A program made the translations under genes and the position numbers. From the NCBI RefSeq assembly GCF_004343725.1, contig NZ_PTQW01000034.1, forward strand, positions 1 to 62,976: a stretch of DNA of 62,976 nt, written 5' to 3'. The stretch is from Treponema sp. J25 (lineage in GTDB: Bacteria; Spirochaetota; Spirochaetia; Treponematales; Breznakiellaceae). The notes beneath the pieces are model-generated. The model had not been told where the DNA came from. It saw only the letters and a program-made list of their open reading frames with translations, and searched no databases. Of the stretch, positions 9,743-18,272 are shown one piece after another. Numbering within the stretch: the stretch's first letter is position 1; the number at the start of each line of letters is the position of its first letter.

Positions 9743-10692
9743 ATATAAAAAATGAAGGTCGAGAGATACTATTCCCTTTTGAGGATACGCCCGTTAGGGC
9801 TAGAAGGGTTTTTAAGGAAAGGCCCCCCCCTTTTTTCTCATTCCAGAATATCGTAGCCAAAAGAAAAACTTTTTTAGAAAGGAAAAAGAGATTTTATCAA
9901 TGGCTGCTCCTGGGGGGGACCTTCCTGACTATGTTTGGTTTGCTTCTGGGGGGAAGCCCCTTTACCAGGCAAGATGGAACGGCATTTGTAGGCAGGATAG
10001 GAGAAAAGGATAGCTCCCGTACTATCCCGCTGGTGATTGGAGAGTGGGCCCCCTATACGGGAAAAAATCTTTCTGAATATGGTGCGGCAAGCCAGATTGT
10101 TTCGGCAGCTTTTCGGGCCGTTGATCTAGTTTCCGTGTATACATTTTTACCCTGGGATCGCTGCGAGTACCTCGTAAAAAAGGGAGAATACTTTGCCTCT
10201 TTCCCATACCTCCTGATCCCTGAACGGGAAAAGGACTTTTGGTTTTCGGCCCCCTTATTTGTCTCTTCGGTGAAGATCCTGCGATATATCCCAAACCTGC
10301 GAACCAATTCCTTTGTGTATGACGGGAATCCTGCTTCGTTAAAGGCTTTCAGGGTGGGGACCACCGAAGGGACCAATGCGGTGATCTTCCCGTTAAAGGC
10401 GGCGGGGGTGGTGGTGGAACCCTCCCGTACCCTTGACCTGGCGATAAAAAAACTTGCCGCAGGACGGCTTGATCTGGTAATCGAAGAAGAAGCGACTATC
10501 CTGGATGCGGTCCGTCGCATTTTCCCCGGGAAGGAAGCTCTTTTTGAGTTTCTTCCCGAGCCCTTTTTGGCCCAGCGGGAGTACCGGTTGATGGTTTCCA
10601 AACGGTATCCCCGAGCTCAGGCTATTCTCGAGCGTTTTAATGAGGGCCTACGGCGGATTAAAGAACAACGTTCCCACGATCTGGGCCGCTGA
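9739..10692 (+). CDS. Extracellular solute-binding protein, family 3-like
   Basis: A 317-residue protein with a roughly 50-residue cytoplasmic N-terminus, one membrane segment (LLLGGTFLTMFGLLLGG, about residues 55-71) and an external domain. The external domain resembles amino-acid-type binding proteins (GEWAPYTGKNLSEYGAASQI near 100, later VGTTEGTN, and LDLVIEEEATILDAV). It is anchored rather than freely periplasmic and is translationally coupled to the kinase before it (ATGA), with no ABC permease nearby. I infer a sensory co-receptor rather than an uptake component. Confidence 0.7.
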   Translation: MNIKNEGREILFPFEDTPVRARRVFKERPPPFFSFQNIVAKRKTFLERKKRFYQWLLLGGTFLTMFGLLLGGSPFTRQDGTAFVGRIGEKDSSRTIPLVIGEWAPYTGKNLSEYGAASQIVSAAFRAVDLVSVYTFLPWDRCEYLVKKGEYFASFPYLLIPEREKDFWFSAPLFVSSVKILRYIPNLRTNSFVYDGNPASLKAFRVGTTEGTNAVIFPLKAAGVVVEPSRTLDLAIKKLAAGRLDLVIEEEATILDAVRRIFPGKEALFEFLPEPFLAQREYRLMVSKRYPRAQAILERFNEGLRRIKEQRSHDLGR

Positions 10693-10697
10693 GGTAG

Positions 10698-10724
10698 GGG
10701 AGATGGCGGTAGGGCTCCCTTTTT
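10698..10724 (+). terminator. Rho-independent terminator
   Basis: A GGGAG/CTCCC stem (10698-10702 with 10715-10719) is followed by five T's, directly after the binding-protein stop codon. Confidence 0.5.
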
Positions 10725-10779
10725 GTATAAAAGATAGGATGACGAAGTGCATGCTGTGCAAGTTAAGGGAGAGGGGTCT

Positions 10780-11718
10780 CTAGTGGCATTCCACCGGTGG
10801 AAAAAGCAATTTTTCTAGTATTCCATCTTTTAGCAGATGTAAATTGAACAGGTACCCACCCTGTAGGTAATATTCTTTTAGAAAACGTTTGGCAAAATCC
10901 CATCCCTTCCCGTCGGTAATCCAGATAAAGTCAATGGTATCACAATTTTTCCTAATGTCATTTAATCTTTCTTTGTATTCCCGGGCAGTAGCATTTAACT
11001 TCGATCCACCACCGGTGTAATAATTTACTTCCATCAAAAAAAGTTTGTCTTTTGAGCGTACTGCAAAGTCATAAGTTCTATCAGGTATCTCTATATTCAC
11101 AGAAAAAGTCCTTTCAATTTTATCATTGTTAGCCTGTTTACAATAGCAAAAATCATCATGATATTTCTTCTTCAAAGATTCAAAATATTTTCCAACGATT
11201 TTTTCCATTAAGATTCCACTTCGATTTTTTCTTGCATTGGAATCAAGACCAACTTCGATACCATACATATAATCAACAAAATTCTTAATTTTGTTTTCAA
11301 GTATTAATGCATTAAGGCCTGATTTCAGAAAGAAATCGGCAATTTTCTGAATCTCCTCTTTCGGATATTTTTGTTTAGACCTAAAATCATACTTAATAGA
11401 CTCAGGTATTGAAAGCTCGGATCCTGAATTTTCATCTAAAATATTGAAAACCCTCTCGCGAGATGCAATTAAAAATGGAATTATTGGTACTATTCCTGGA
11501 TCTTTTGAAATAACTTCTATTAAGGCCTTTTGAGGATCGGTTTTACCAATGATATAGTTCAGTACGTTTAAGTGATACTCAATGTCATTAATTTTGCTAT
11601 AAATTTTCTCCCAGTCCACAAACCAATCAAAAATGGTCCTATTTTCGAATGTTTTGAGTATGTATTCAAAAGCTTCATCGTCTGTTTTGTATCCAAGCAA
11701 TTCGGTAATTCTGTTCAT
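10780..11718 (-). CDS. DpnII-family type II restriction endonuclease
   Basis: A 312-residue nuclease that resembles the DpnII family. It has a helical N-terminal half, then GILMEKIVGKYFE (about 168-180), TYDFAV with Asp217, and LFLMEVNYYTGGGSK with Glu230 and the family Gly-Ser-Lys signature at 236-240. In this family the catalytic site is a PD-(D/E)xK variant in which E-x-N follows the Asp. The gene is AT-rich compared with the efflux operon, a sign of transfer. It overlaps the methyltransferase stop by ATGA, so the two are co-expressed. GATC specificity is the family precedent, not something seen in the sequence. Confidence 0.8.
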   Translation of the reverse strand: MNRITELLGYKTDDEAFEYILKTFENRTIFDWFVDWEKIYSKINDIEYHLNVLNYIIGKTDPQKALIEVISKDPGIVPIIPFLIASRERVFNILDENSGSELSIPESIKYDFRSKQKYPKEEIQKIADFFLKSGLNALILENKIKNFVDYMYGIEVGLDSNARKNRSGILMEKIVGKYFESLKKKYHDDFCYCKQANNDKIERTFSVNIEIPDRTYDFAVRSKDKLFLMEVNYYTGGGSKLNATAREYKERLNDIRKNCDTIDFIWITDGKGWDFAKRFLKEYYLQGGYLFNLHLLKDGILEKLLFPPVECH

Positions 11719-12626
11719 TGGTAATTCTCAAATTGTAAAAGAGACAGATTTGTTTTTATGCTATCCTCAAGCCGTTCTTTTGTAATAGCACAATAGGCAG
11801 GGTCTATTTCTATTCCTATATAGTATCGCTTGCCGATCAATATGGTAGCCACACCCGTAGTGCCTCCTCCATTAAAAGGATCTAAAATAATATCTCCTGG
11901 TTTTGTAGAAGCTTCTATAATTCTTTTTAATAAAGCTACCGGTTTTTGTGTAGGATGTTTTCCAAACTTTTTTTCTTCTTGTTTCGGAGTCGGAATAGAC
12001 CAAACCGAACGCATTTGGGTGTTTTCTTTTTTTAAGAAATCTTCTGGATATTTCCCGTTTTTTACTTTTAAATAATTAAATGTATGTTTAGCTTTTTTAT
12101 CCTTTTTTGCCCAAAGAAGGGTTTCGTGAGAAGCAGTAAAATATCGACAACTTAAATTAGGAGATGCATTCGGTTTAAACCAGGCGATATCATTTAAAAT
12201 ATGAAAATTAAGTTTTTGTAATATATACCCACACTGATAGATACTATGGTACGTACCGCTTATCCAAATGGTTCCTTCTGGTTTTAAAACCCTTCTACAA
12301 GCAGCAATCCATGTTTCGTGAAAAAGTGTATCGTTCTCAAACCCTTTGCTTTTGTCCCATTTACCTTTATTGACACTTACCATTCGCCCATTCTGACATG
12401 TAATACCATTGTTAGAAAGCATATAGGGAGGATCTGCGAAGATCATGTCTATCGATTCATCAGGAAGTTTCTCTAATACCTCTAAGCAATCGGCATTGAA
12501 TAAGGCTGTTTTATCTGTTTTATAGAACAATGAGGGAGCCATATTTATTTTACTTACTAGTTCTTCAAAGCGCTTGCCAGGATGGAGAATTTCGTTTACC
12601 TGTTCTATGTGTTGGGCTTCAGTCAT
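11715..12626 (-). CDS. DNA adenine methyltransferase, DpnA/M2.DpnII-like
   Basis: A 303-residue N6-adenine methyltransferase of the beta arrangement, with catalytic DPPY first (residues 65-68) and the SAM-binding DPFNGGGTTG at 249-258. Between them lie VSVNKGKWD, WISGTYHSIY and NLSCRYFTASHETLLWA, the pattern of the second methyltransferase of DpnII systems (DpnA) and its HinfI-like relatives. It protects host DNA from the adjoining nuclease. DpnII itself has two methyltransferases; here I see only this one. It comes first in the operon, so modification precedes cutting. AT-rich, probably horizontally acquired. Confidence 0.85.
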   Translation of the reverse strand: MTEAQHIEQVNEILHPGKRFEELVSKINMAPSLFYKTDKTALFNADCLEVLEKLPDESIDMIFADPPYMLSNNGITCQNGRMVSVNKGKWDKSKGFENDTLFHETWIAACRRVLKPEGTIWISGTYHSIYQCGYILQKLNFHILNDIAWFKPNASPNLSCRYFTASHETLLWAKKDKKAKHTFNYLKVKNGKYPEDFLKKENTQMRSVWSIPTPKQEEKKFGKHPTQKPVALLKRIIEASTKPGDIILDPFNGGGTTGVATILIGKRYYIGIEIDPAYCAITKERLEDSIKTNLSLLQFENYQ

Positions 12627-12685
12627 GAGAATATTCTAACTCATTTTTGGAAAATAATAAACTCCCATCCTGGTTATTGTTTCAT

Positions 12686-14062
12686 TTAGTTTTCTTCCAT
12701 ATACCGTTGGGCGCGTTCTGCAAGGGTAGCAAAAATAGCCTGCCGTTTCCTATCGTCCTGTTCGAGGAGGGTAAAGCGAAAGCCTTGGAACTCAGTCGCA
12801 AAACCCGAGAGGGGAACCACACAGATCCCTGTACTTGCCAGAAGCCAATACGCAAAACGTTTGTCCGGAGCGGATGGATGAGTTGCGTGTTCTATGATGC
12901 TTTCTATGTAAGAGGCTAAGGATGCTGTTTCTATAGAGAAGGGCCTTTTTTTTGACCTTTCCTCTGCTAAGAAATCCGTATCAAACAGAACCGTGGCATA
13001 AAAGGCCCCTTCGGGCATGATAAATGTAAGGCCTTCTTTCCCTCGAAAAGCTTCACGGGCTTCCTGGGCTCGCTGGGCAAATTGGGCTTTCCGTTTTTCC
13101 AGATGGGCAGAATATTGGGGATTACCCATAATGGCGGGAATGCAGAGTTGGGGAAGGCTAGTGGCACAGACTTCAAGCCGTTTTGCCGCAGCGATGCCTT
13201 CGATATAGAGGGCAAATTCTCTGTTCGTTGCTTTGTTGTATACTTCAATCCAGCCACAGCGAGCGCCGGGCCAGGGAATTTCTTTAGAAATTGAACGGAG
13301 GGCGATACCAGGAACGTCTCCAATCACCTGGGCAAGGGATGCGGTAGGAGAGGGCCCAAAATGGATGTTAAGATAGGTTTCATCAGCAATGATAAACAAA
13401 CCGTGGCGCCGAACAATTTCTACAATATGTGAAATAGTTTCTGGTGTATATACCGTTCCCGTAGGATTCCCCGGATTGATGTATACAATTCCGACGATAT
13501 CAGGGTTCATTTCCACAAGCTGTTCTAGTTGATTGAGGTCGGGCTCCCAGTTCCGTAAAGGATCCAGTGGATAGGTAATGGGAGGCTTCCCTGAATGGAA
13601 GGTCTCTGCGCCAGCATGGGCAGGATAACAAGGAGAAGGGATAAGGATGCGAGAAGCGGGGTCTAATAGCTGGTATAATTTTCCAATTGCGTCCCCAAGA
13701 CCATTAAAAAAGATGATATCCTCCTGTTCGAGGTGGGAGCAGGGAGCCCCAGGCAAGGTGTTACCGTTAGTTCCTTGTACGACTTGGTTCCTTCGTTGAT
13801 TTACCTGGGCCGCAATAAATTCCCGGCTTTCTCCGATACCTTCGGTTTCAGAATAGGCATAGGAACAGTTTTCTCTGGTTTTTTCTGCCACTATGGAGCG
13901 AATCCATTCAGGAACGCTTTCCCCCTTTTTTACGGGGTCCCCGATGTTCTCCCAGATGATGGGAATATGCCAGCGGCTTTCGATGGTTTTTGCTACGGCG
14001 ACGATATCCCGGATTTCATAATGGATTTTCCCCGCATGGGGATGCACAATGCTTCTGCGCAT
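12686..14062 (-). CDS. PLP-dependent aminotransferase, alanine/aspartate class
   Basis: A fold-type I class I/II aminotransferase. It has FFNGLGDAIGKLYQLL (cofactor-phosphate region), YINPGNPTGTVY, FIIADETYLNIHFG (Asp and Tyr that hold PLP), and the PLP lysine in SISKEIPWPGARCGW. The segment LYIEGIAAAKRLEVCA resembles the AlaA-type alanine aminotransferases (pyruvate + glutamate to alanine). I prefer ATG 14062 (458 residues) over the in-frame ATG 14110. AGGAGG lies five bases before 14062, and the longer start would sit at the foot of the terminator at 14111-14147. The leader peptide upstream carries four consecutive Ala codons, which fits an alanine link. Exact substrate specificity is inferred. 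Confidence 0.85.
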   Translation of the reverse strand: MRRSIVHPHAGKIHYEIRDIVAVAKTIESRWHIPIIWENIGDPVKKGESVPEWIRSIVAEKTRENCSYAYSETEGIGESREFIAAQVNQRRNQVVQGTNGNTLPGAPCSHLEQEDIIFFNGLGDAIGKLYQLLDPASRILIPSPCYPAHAGAETFHSGKPPITYPLDPLRNWEPDLNQLEQLVEMNPDIVGIVYINPGNPTGTVYTPETISHIVEIVRRHGLFIIADETYLNIHFGPSPTASLAQVIGDVPGIALRSISKEIPWPGARCGWIEVYNKATNREFALYIEGIAAAKRLEVCATSLPQLCIPAIMGNPQYSAHLEKRKAQFAQRAQEAREAFRGKEGLTFIMPEGAFYATVLFDTDFLAEERSKKRPFSIETASLASYIESIIEHATHPSAPDKRFAYWLLASTGICVVPLSGFATEFQGFRFTLLEQDDRKRQAIFATLAERAQRYMEEN

Positions 14063-14110
14063 AGGGCCCTCCTGCCGCTCCTCGGGGTTGGGCCCCTGTC
14101 CAACGGACAT

Positions 14111-14147
14111 AAAAAAAGCCGCAATCCCCGCATGGTGGATCGCGGCC
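14111..14147 (-). terminator. Attenuator terminator before the aminotransferase
   Basis: On the minus strand GCCGCGATCC (within 14137-14147) pairs with GGATTGCGGC (14118-14127) over ten base pairs, and seven T's follow (14117-14111). It lies about 50 nt upstream of the aminotransferase start, so it must be conditionally read through. See the attenuator entry. Confidence 0.7.
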
Positions 14148-14192
14148 TTGTGATATATAAACAGCTAGCCGCGACCCGGTGGATCTGCGGCT
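14111..14192 (-). promoter_or_regulatory. Transcription attenuator (1:2, 2:3, 3:4 pairing)
   Basis: Four complementary segments on the minus strand. Segment 1 is AGCCGCAGATCC (14192-14181) and segment 2 is GGGTCGCGGCT (14177-14167). Segment 3 is GGCCGCGATCC (14147-14137) and segment 4 is GGATTGCGGC (14127-14118), followed by T7. Pairs 1:2 and 3:4 give an anti-antiterminator plus terminator. Alternatively GGGTCGCGGC of segment 2 pairs with GCCGCGATCC of segment 3 over ten pairs, one of them G-U, which prevents the terminator. This is the classic layout of an amino-acid biosynthetic attenuator. No T-box motif was seen, so control by the leader peptide is the likely mechanism. Confidence 0.65.
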
Positions 14193-14239
14193 GCTGCGAC
14201 GAAACAAAAAAGGATTGAAAAACAGGATTGGTAAACCAT
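14165..14239 (-). CDS. Putative attenuator leader peptide (24 codons)
   Basis: ATG at 14239-14237 opens a 24-codon frame. It contains FSILFCF and then four Ala codons in a row (GCA GCA GCC GCA), and ends ADPPGRG at a TAG (14167-14165) that coincides with the end of segment 2. A ribosome stalled on the Ala run or the Phe codons would cover segment 1 and favour the 2:3 antiterminator. The ATG sits at the predicted transcription start, so translation may be leaderless. A longer overlapping frame starting a few bases upstream (MMKTWF) has no stop here and is less convincing. Confidence 0.45.
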   Translation of the reverse strand: MVYQSCFSILFCFVAAAADPPGRG

Positions 14240-14245
14240 GTCTTC

Positions 14246-14274
14246 ATCATTGGCGAGAAGAAGCAAAATGTCAA
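14246..14274 (-). promoter_or_regulatory. Promoter of the leader/aminotransferase transcript
   Basis: On the minus strand a consensus TTGACA (14274-14269) and AATGAT (14251-14246) are 17 bases apart. The expected start site, 6-7 bases further on, coincides with the leader ATG at 14239. Confidence 0.5.
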
Positions 14275-14439
14275 GGGGCGGGAGGGGTGGGGGAGTAGCA
14301 TACAGCGGAGAGAATCTTGCGAATAGTTAGAAAAAATCGAGTTGCCGGGAGGGGAAAAGAGGGTAATAATTGCTTATAGTATTTAAAGAAAAAGAATGTT
14401 TTTATTTAAAGACATAGGGTAAAAGGAGGGGATAGTATT

Positions 14440-15105
14440 ATGAAAGCTTTTATTAGTTATTGTGCACATAACTACTACCAGCATGCTCAAAAAGCAAAAG
14501 AATTTTTAGAGGCAATAGAAATTAAATCGTTTCTAGCAGATGACGATTTAAGAACTGCATCTGATTGGAAAAATACAATTGTTAAAGAAATTAATACATC
14601 AGAAATATTTATACCTTTACTTTCTAAGGAATTTAAAGCCTCTGATTGGTGTTCTCAAGAGCTAGGGATTGCTTATTCGCAGGCGAAAAAGATAATTCCG
14701 ATTAGCCTTGATGGTACAAAACCGTATGGATTTATCAATCATCTGCAAACAAGATCCTATGAGAATTATGGGTTACAGTTACTCATAGCAGAAGGTCTAC
14801 TGGAAAATCATATTATGAATGGGGGCTTAGGTTTTGCTAAACTTGTAAAAGAGGCTGGATGTTTTCGATATTCAGAAATAGTTTTTAAAATACTGTACCC
14901 CTTTTTCGATGTTTTAGATAAAGAGACCTTAAATCAGATAATTGTATCCGCTATAAAAAATGGCCAAGTATGGTTAGCCAATGAATGTGCAGAAAAGTAT
15001 ATACCTGAATTGCTAAAAAAACGAAAAAACGATATAGATCCTGAACTATATAGAAAATTAGAATATCAAATCAGAGAAGGAAGATGGTATTCTGATAATG
15101 TATAA
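14440..15105 (+). CDS. TIR-domain protein, first gene of the defence operon
   Basis: A 221-residue protein with an N-terminal TIR domain (about residues 1-120): MKAFISYCAHN at strand A, then SEIFIPLLSKEF and ASDWCSQELGIAY. The Glu in the last motif matches the catalytic glutamate of NAD-cleaving TIR enzymes. The C-terminal 100 residues are helical and unrecognised, possibly a sensor or adaptor part. TIR domains in bacterial immunity usually degrade NAD or make cyclic-ADP-ribose-type signals. AAGGAGGGG lies eight bases before the ATG. AT-rich. It is 50 bp from the DUF499 gene and in the same direction, so probably the effector of this operon. Confidence 0.75.
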   Translation: MKAFISYCAHNYYQHAQKAKEFLEAIEIKSFLADDDLRTASDWKNTIVKEINTSEIFIPLLSKEFKASDWCSQELGIAYSQAKKIIPISLDGTKPYGFINHLQTRSYENYGLQLLIAEGLLENHIMNGGLGFAKLVKEAGCFRYSEIVFKILYPFFDVLDKETLNQIIVSAIKNGQVWLANECAEKYIPELLKKRKNDIDPELYRKLEYQIREGRWYSDNV

Positions 15106-15155
15106 TTCAAAGAAAATCTCTTGCTCATATTTTAAAAGAGGGTAATACTATAGCC

Positions 15156-18100
15156 ATGCCAACACTAGCTGAAACCTGTATCCCCCGGAAGTCCGTTTTT
15201 GACCGGGCCCGACGCGACACGGTACTTAACTTAAGTGATCTCTTACAGAATAGGCTTGATATCGATTATGCCCGTCAATTCTTTGAGGAAAATTATATTA
15301 CCGCCGGCATGAAGGTCCTTATCCAAAAAAGTTTTGATCGGCTTTCTGGTAAACAGGATCAACCCTCTGCGTACCTTTTATCCCAGGCTATGGGTGGCGG
15401 TAAAACCCATAGCATGATTGCTCTGGGGCTCTTAGCCCGCTATCCTGAAATCCGTCATCGATTAGGGACGGATTTTCAATTAGGGAATGAGGTCTATACT
15501 GTTATCGGTTTCGATGGTCGGGAATCGGATTACCCCTTTGGTCTATGGGGTGCCCTGGCGGATCAGTTAGGGCAGAAAGACCTCTTTGCATCCCTGTATA
15601 CTCCTTTGCAGGCCCCAGGGGTAACATCCTGGGTGCATCTATTAAAAAACAAATCTGTCATTATTCTATTAGATGAATTGCCTCCCTATTTTAATAATGC
15701 CCGGTCTATCCAAATTGGTTCTTCCAATCTAGCAGAAGTAACAGCTACAGCCCTCTCAAATTTGCTTGTTGCTGCAAACCGAGAAGAACTTTCGCGGGTA
15801 GTCATTGTAATCTCTGATCTTTCTTCCACTGCGTATACTGATGGTTCGCTGCTCATTAACCAAGCTTTGGAAAATTTCAGACAAGAAACACAACGGAATG
15901 TTGTTCCTATCGAACCAGTGGCAACCCAGGGGGATGAAATCTTTCATATTCTCCGGACTCGCCTTTTTGAAACCCTGCCAGATAACGCTGTTCGTGATGC
16001 TATTGCAGTGGCCTATGCAAAGTCGGTGGAACAGGCAAGGCAGATGGATCTGACGGCAGAAACACCCGCTTCCTTTGCAAGTCAGATTCGGGAATCCTAT
16101 CCCTTTCATTATGCTCTACGAGATCTTTATGGTCGCTTTAAAGCCAACCCAGGATTCCAGCAGACCAGGGGATTACTCCGACTTATGAGGGCTGTTACTG
16201 CAAATCTTTGGGAATCGGGGAAAGCCCAACGGCTTGAACTTATCCATCCTTACGATATTGATTTAAATGTTCAGGAAATCTTTAATGAATTTTCTACAAT
16301 AAATCCAACCCTTACCGAAGCAATACGGGTAGACATTGCCAACTTTGGTGCATCCCATGCCGAACAGCTTGATGCCAAATTAGGTGGTGAAAGTCAAGCT
16401 CAGGATGCGGCAAAGCTTTTGTATGTCGCTTCTTTGTCTACTGCACAAAATCCAGAACTGGGGCTTCATGACGGTGAACTTATCGCATGGCTATGCAGAC
16501 CCGGCAGAGATGTGTCCCGTATGAAAACAGATGTGCTGGAACAGCTTCCGGCCAGTGCTTGGTACCTCCACGTGTCTAATGATGGAAGGCTTTATTTTAA
16601 GAATGTACGAAACCTCGCGGCAACCCTTCATAGCTATGTAGAATCGTACAATAGGGAAACAAAAATAAAAGAATTGCGGGAATATTTAGTAAGCCTGTTT
16701 AAACCCATCCGAGGAGATGTATACCAGGAATGCCTGGTGTTACCGAATTGGGAGGAAGCTCAACCAGGAATAGAAAAAACAGTGTTAATTGTTACCGATC
16801 CCTTCTCTGTAACGGGCACTTCACAGCAAATACCTTTGCACCAGGAATGGATCCATTTTTATGAGAACCTGGAATACAAAAATAGGGTGCTTTTTCTTAC
16901 CGGTGATCGGGATACAATGGAAGAGGTATTAAAAAATGCCGCACTCCTTAAAGCTATCCGTACTATCCTGGCGGAACAGGAAAGTGAACATCTTTCTGAA
17001 CGGGATCCTCAAAGGATAGAAGCTAACCGGAGCAGAGATCGTATTTTGTTGAGTCTCAGGAGCGCCATACAGCAAACCTTTAGTATGGTTCTCTATCCGG
17101 GACGGTCAGGTTTACGGAAAGAAGAAATTAAGTTTGTTTTTGATGCCAATTCCTTTAATGGTGAAGATCAGATCCGTGAAGCCCTGAAGCAGTGCCAGAA
17201 ATTTAGCGATGGGAGTGGAAATATTGAAAGCTGGATTAGCAAAATAGAAGACCGTTTGTTCGATAATCAAAATCCAGTTCGATGGCGGGATATTAAAGCC
17301 CGGGCAGCCACTAAGCCGGATTGGCCCTTACATCTGCCCCGATTCCTTGATGATGTAAAAAATCAGGCTCTTCGCCTGGGTAAATGGCGCGAAGAGGGGG
17401 ATCTTATTCGAAAGGGACCGTTCCCGAAAGAACCTAGTACTGTTTCTATTATTGTAAAAAACAGGGATGAGACCACAGGTGTTACGGTATTGGATATTCG
17501 TCCTGTAGGTGGAACCAAAGTCGTTTATGAAATTGGAGATGGGGAGCCTACCACAACGAGTGAAGTTGTTCCAAACTATTCGGCCTTTGAAACAAAGGAT
17601 TTACGGCTGACATTTAAGTGTATCGATGAAAATGATCCAGGCCGGAAGAGTAAAATTGTCCGATGGACCAATAAGATTACTCTGCAAAGTCGGGTTTTTG
17701 AGCAGGCAGGAGAACGATATATAGAACTCCTGGCGATACCTCCTGTTCCTATTTATTATACAACCGATGGCACCGATCCAAGAATTCATGGAGTGTCCTA
17801 CGAGGGCCCTTTTCCAATTCCTTCTGGTTGCAGGGTCATTCAGGCCATAGGGAAAAAAGATGATATCGAAAGCGATCTGCTTACTCGGGATATTCAGCAA
17901 ATAACAAATAGAAGCGTGGACCCCGCCCGTTCATTAATCTGGAAAACAAAGCGTTTTATAAACCTTACTACAAATGATGCGTGGGAACTTATTAGTCGTA
18001 TGGAAGAATTTAATGCTATAGGAGAAGGTATAACTCTCTATCTGGAATTCCCTGAGACTGGCGGTGAAGAATTTAATTATACCGCTCCCCCGGGAATTAA

Positions 18101-18272
18101 AAAAAGCGGTGTAGAACTCCGAAAAATCCTAGAAATGATAGGATCCTATGGGGACACTCCAAATATCACGTTGAGCCTTCACCAATTGCATTTTGAACGG
18201 GGGCAAGGTTTTCTTGATTGGGTTAATAAATATAGAATTGCCTACGATTTTGATCGAGAGGTACATCAGTGA
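15156..18272 (+). CDS. DUF499 anti-phage-associated ATPase
   Basis: A 1038-residue protein with a P-loop ATPase of the DUF499 family. The family N-terminus is recognisable (CIPRKSVFDRARRDTVLNL). Walker A is AMGGGKTHS at about residues 78-86 and Walker B is SVIILLDELPPYF near 169-181. The middle part is long and helical. Near residues 865-905 the segment IYYTTDGTDPRIHGVSYEG looks like a small beta-sandwich of the chitobiase C-terminal type, probably a surface-binding module. DUF499 proteins recur with DUF1156 methyltransferases, DUF3780 and PLD-type helicases in DISARM-related defence loci. The next gene overlaps its stop by four bases. Confidence 0.82.
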   Translation: MPTLAETCIPRKSVFDRARRDTVLNLSDLLQNRLDIDYARQFFEENYITAGMKVLIQKSFDRLSGKQDQPSAYLLSQAMGGGKTHSMIALGLLARYPEIRHRLGTDFQLGNEVYTVIGFDGRESDYPFGLWGALADQLGQKDLFASLYTPLQAPGVTSWVHLLKNKSVIILLDELPPYFNNARSIQIGSSNLAEVTATALSNLLVAANREELSRVVIVISDLSSTAYTDGSLLINQALENFRQETQRNVVPIEPVATQGDEIFHILRTRLFETLPDNAVRDAIAVAYAKSVEQARQMDLTAETPASFASQIRESYPFHYALRDLYGRFKANPGFQQTRGLLRLMRAVTANLWESGKAQRLELIHPYDIDLNVQEIFNEFSTINPTLTEAIRVDIANFGASHAEQLDAKLGGESQAQDAAKLLYVASLSTAQNPELGLHDGELIAWLCRPGRDVSRMKTDVLEQLPASAWYLHVSNDGRLYFKNVRNLAATLHSYVESYNRETKIKELREYLVSLFKPIRGDVYQECLVLPNWEEAQPGIEKTVLIVTDPFSVTGTSQQIPLHQEWIHFYENLEYKNRVLFLTGDRDTMEEVLKNAALLKAIRTILAEQESEHLSERDPQRIEANRSRDRILLSLRSAIQQTFSMVLYPGRSGLRKEEIKFVFDANSFNGEDQIREALKQCQKFSDGSGNIESWISKIEDRLFDNQNPVRWRDIKARAATKPDWPLHLPRFLDDVKNQALRLGKWREEGDLIRKGPFPKEPSTVSIIVKNRDETTGVTVLDIRPVGGTKVVYEIGDGEPTTTSEVVPNYSAFETKDLRLTFKCIDENDPGRKSKIVRWTNKITLQSRVFEQAGERYIELLAIPPVPIYYTTDGTDPRIHGVSYEGPFPIPSGCRVIQAIGKKDDIESDLLTRDIQQITNRSVDPARSLIWKTKRFINLTTNDAWELISRMEEFNAIGEGITLYLEFPETGGEEFNYTAPPGIKKSGVELRKILEMIGSYGDTPNITLSLHQLHFERGQGFLDWVNKYRIAYDFDREVHQ

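Noticed and set aside
14100-14300. T-box riboswitch before the aminotransferase
   Set aside because: No T-box antiterminator consensus or specifier-loop layout. The four-segment attenuator explains the structure better.
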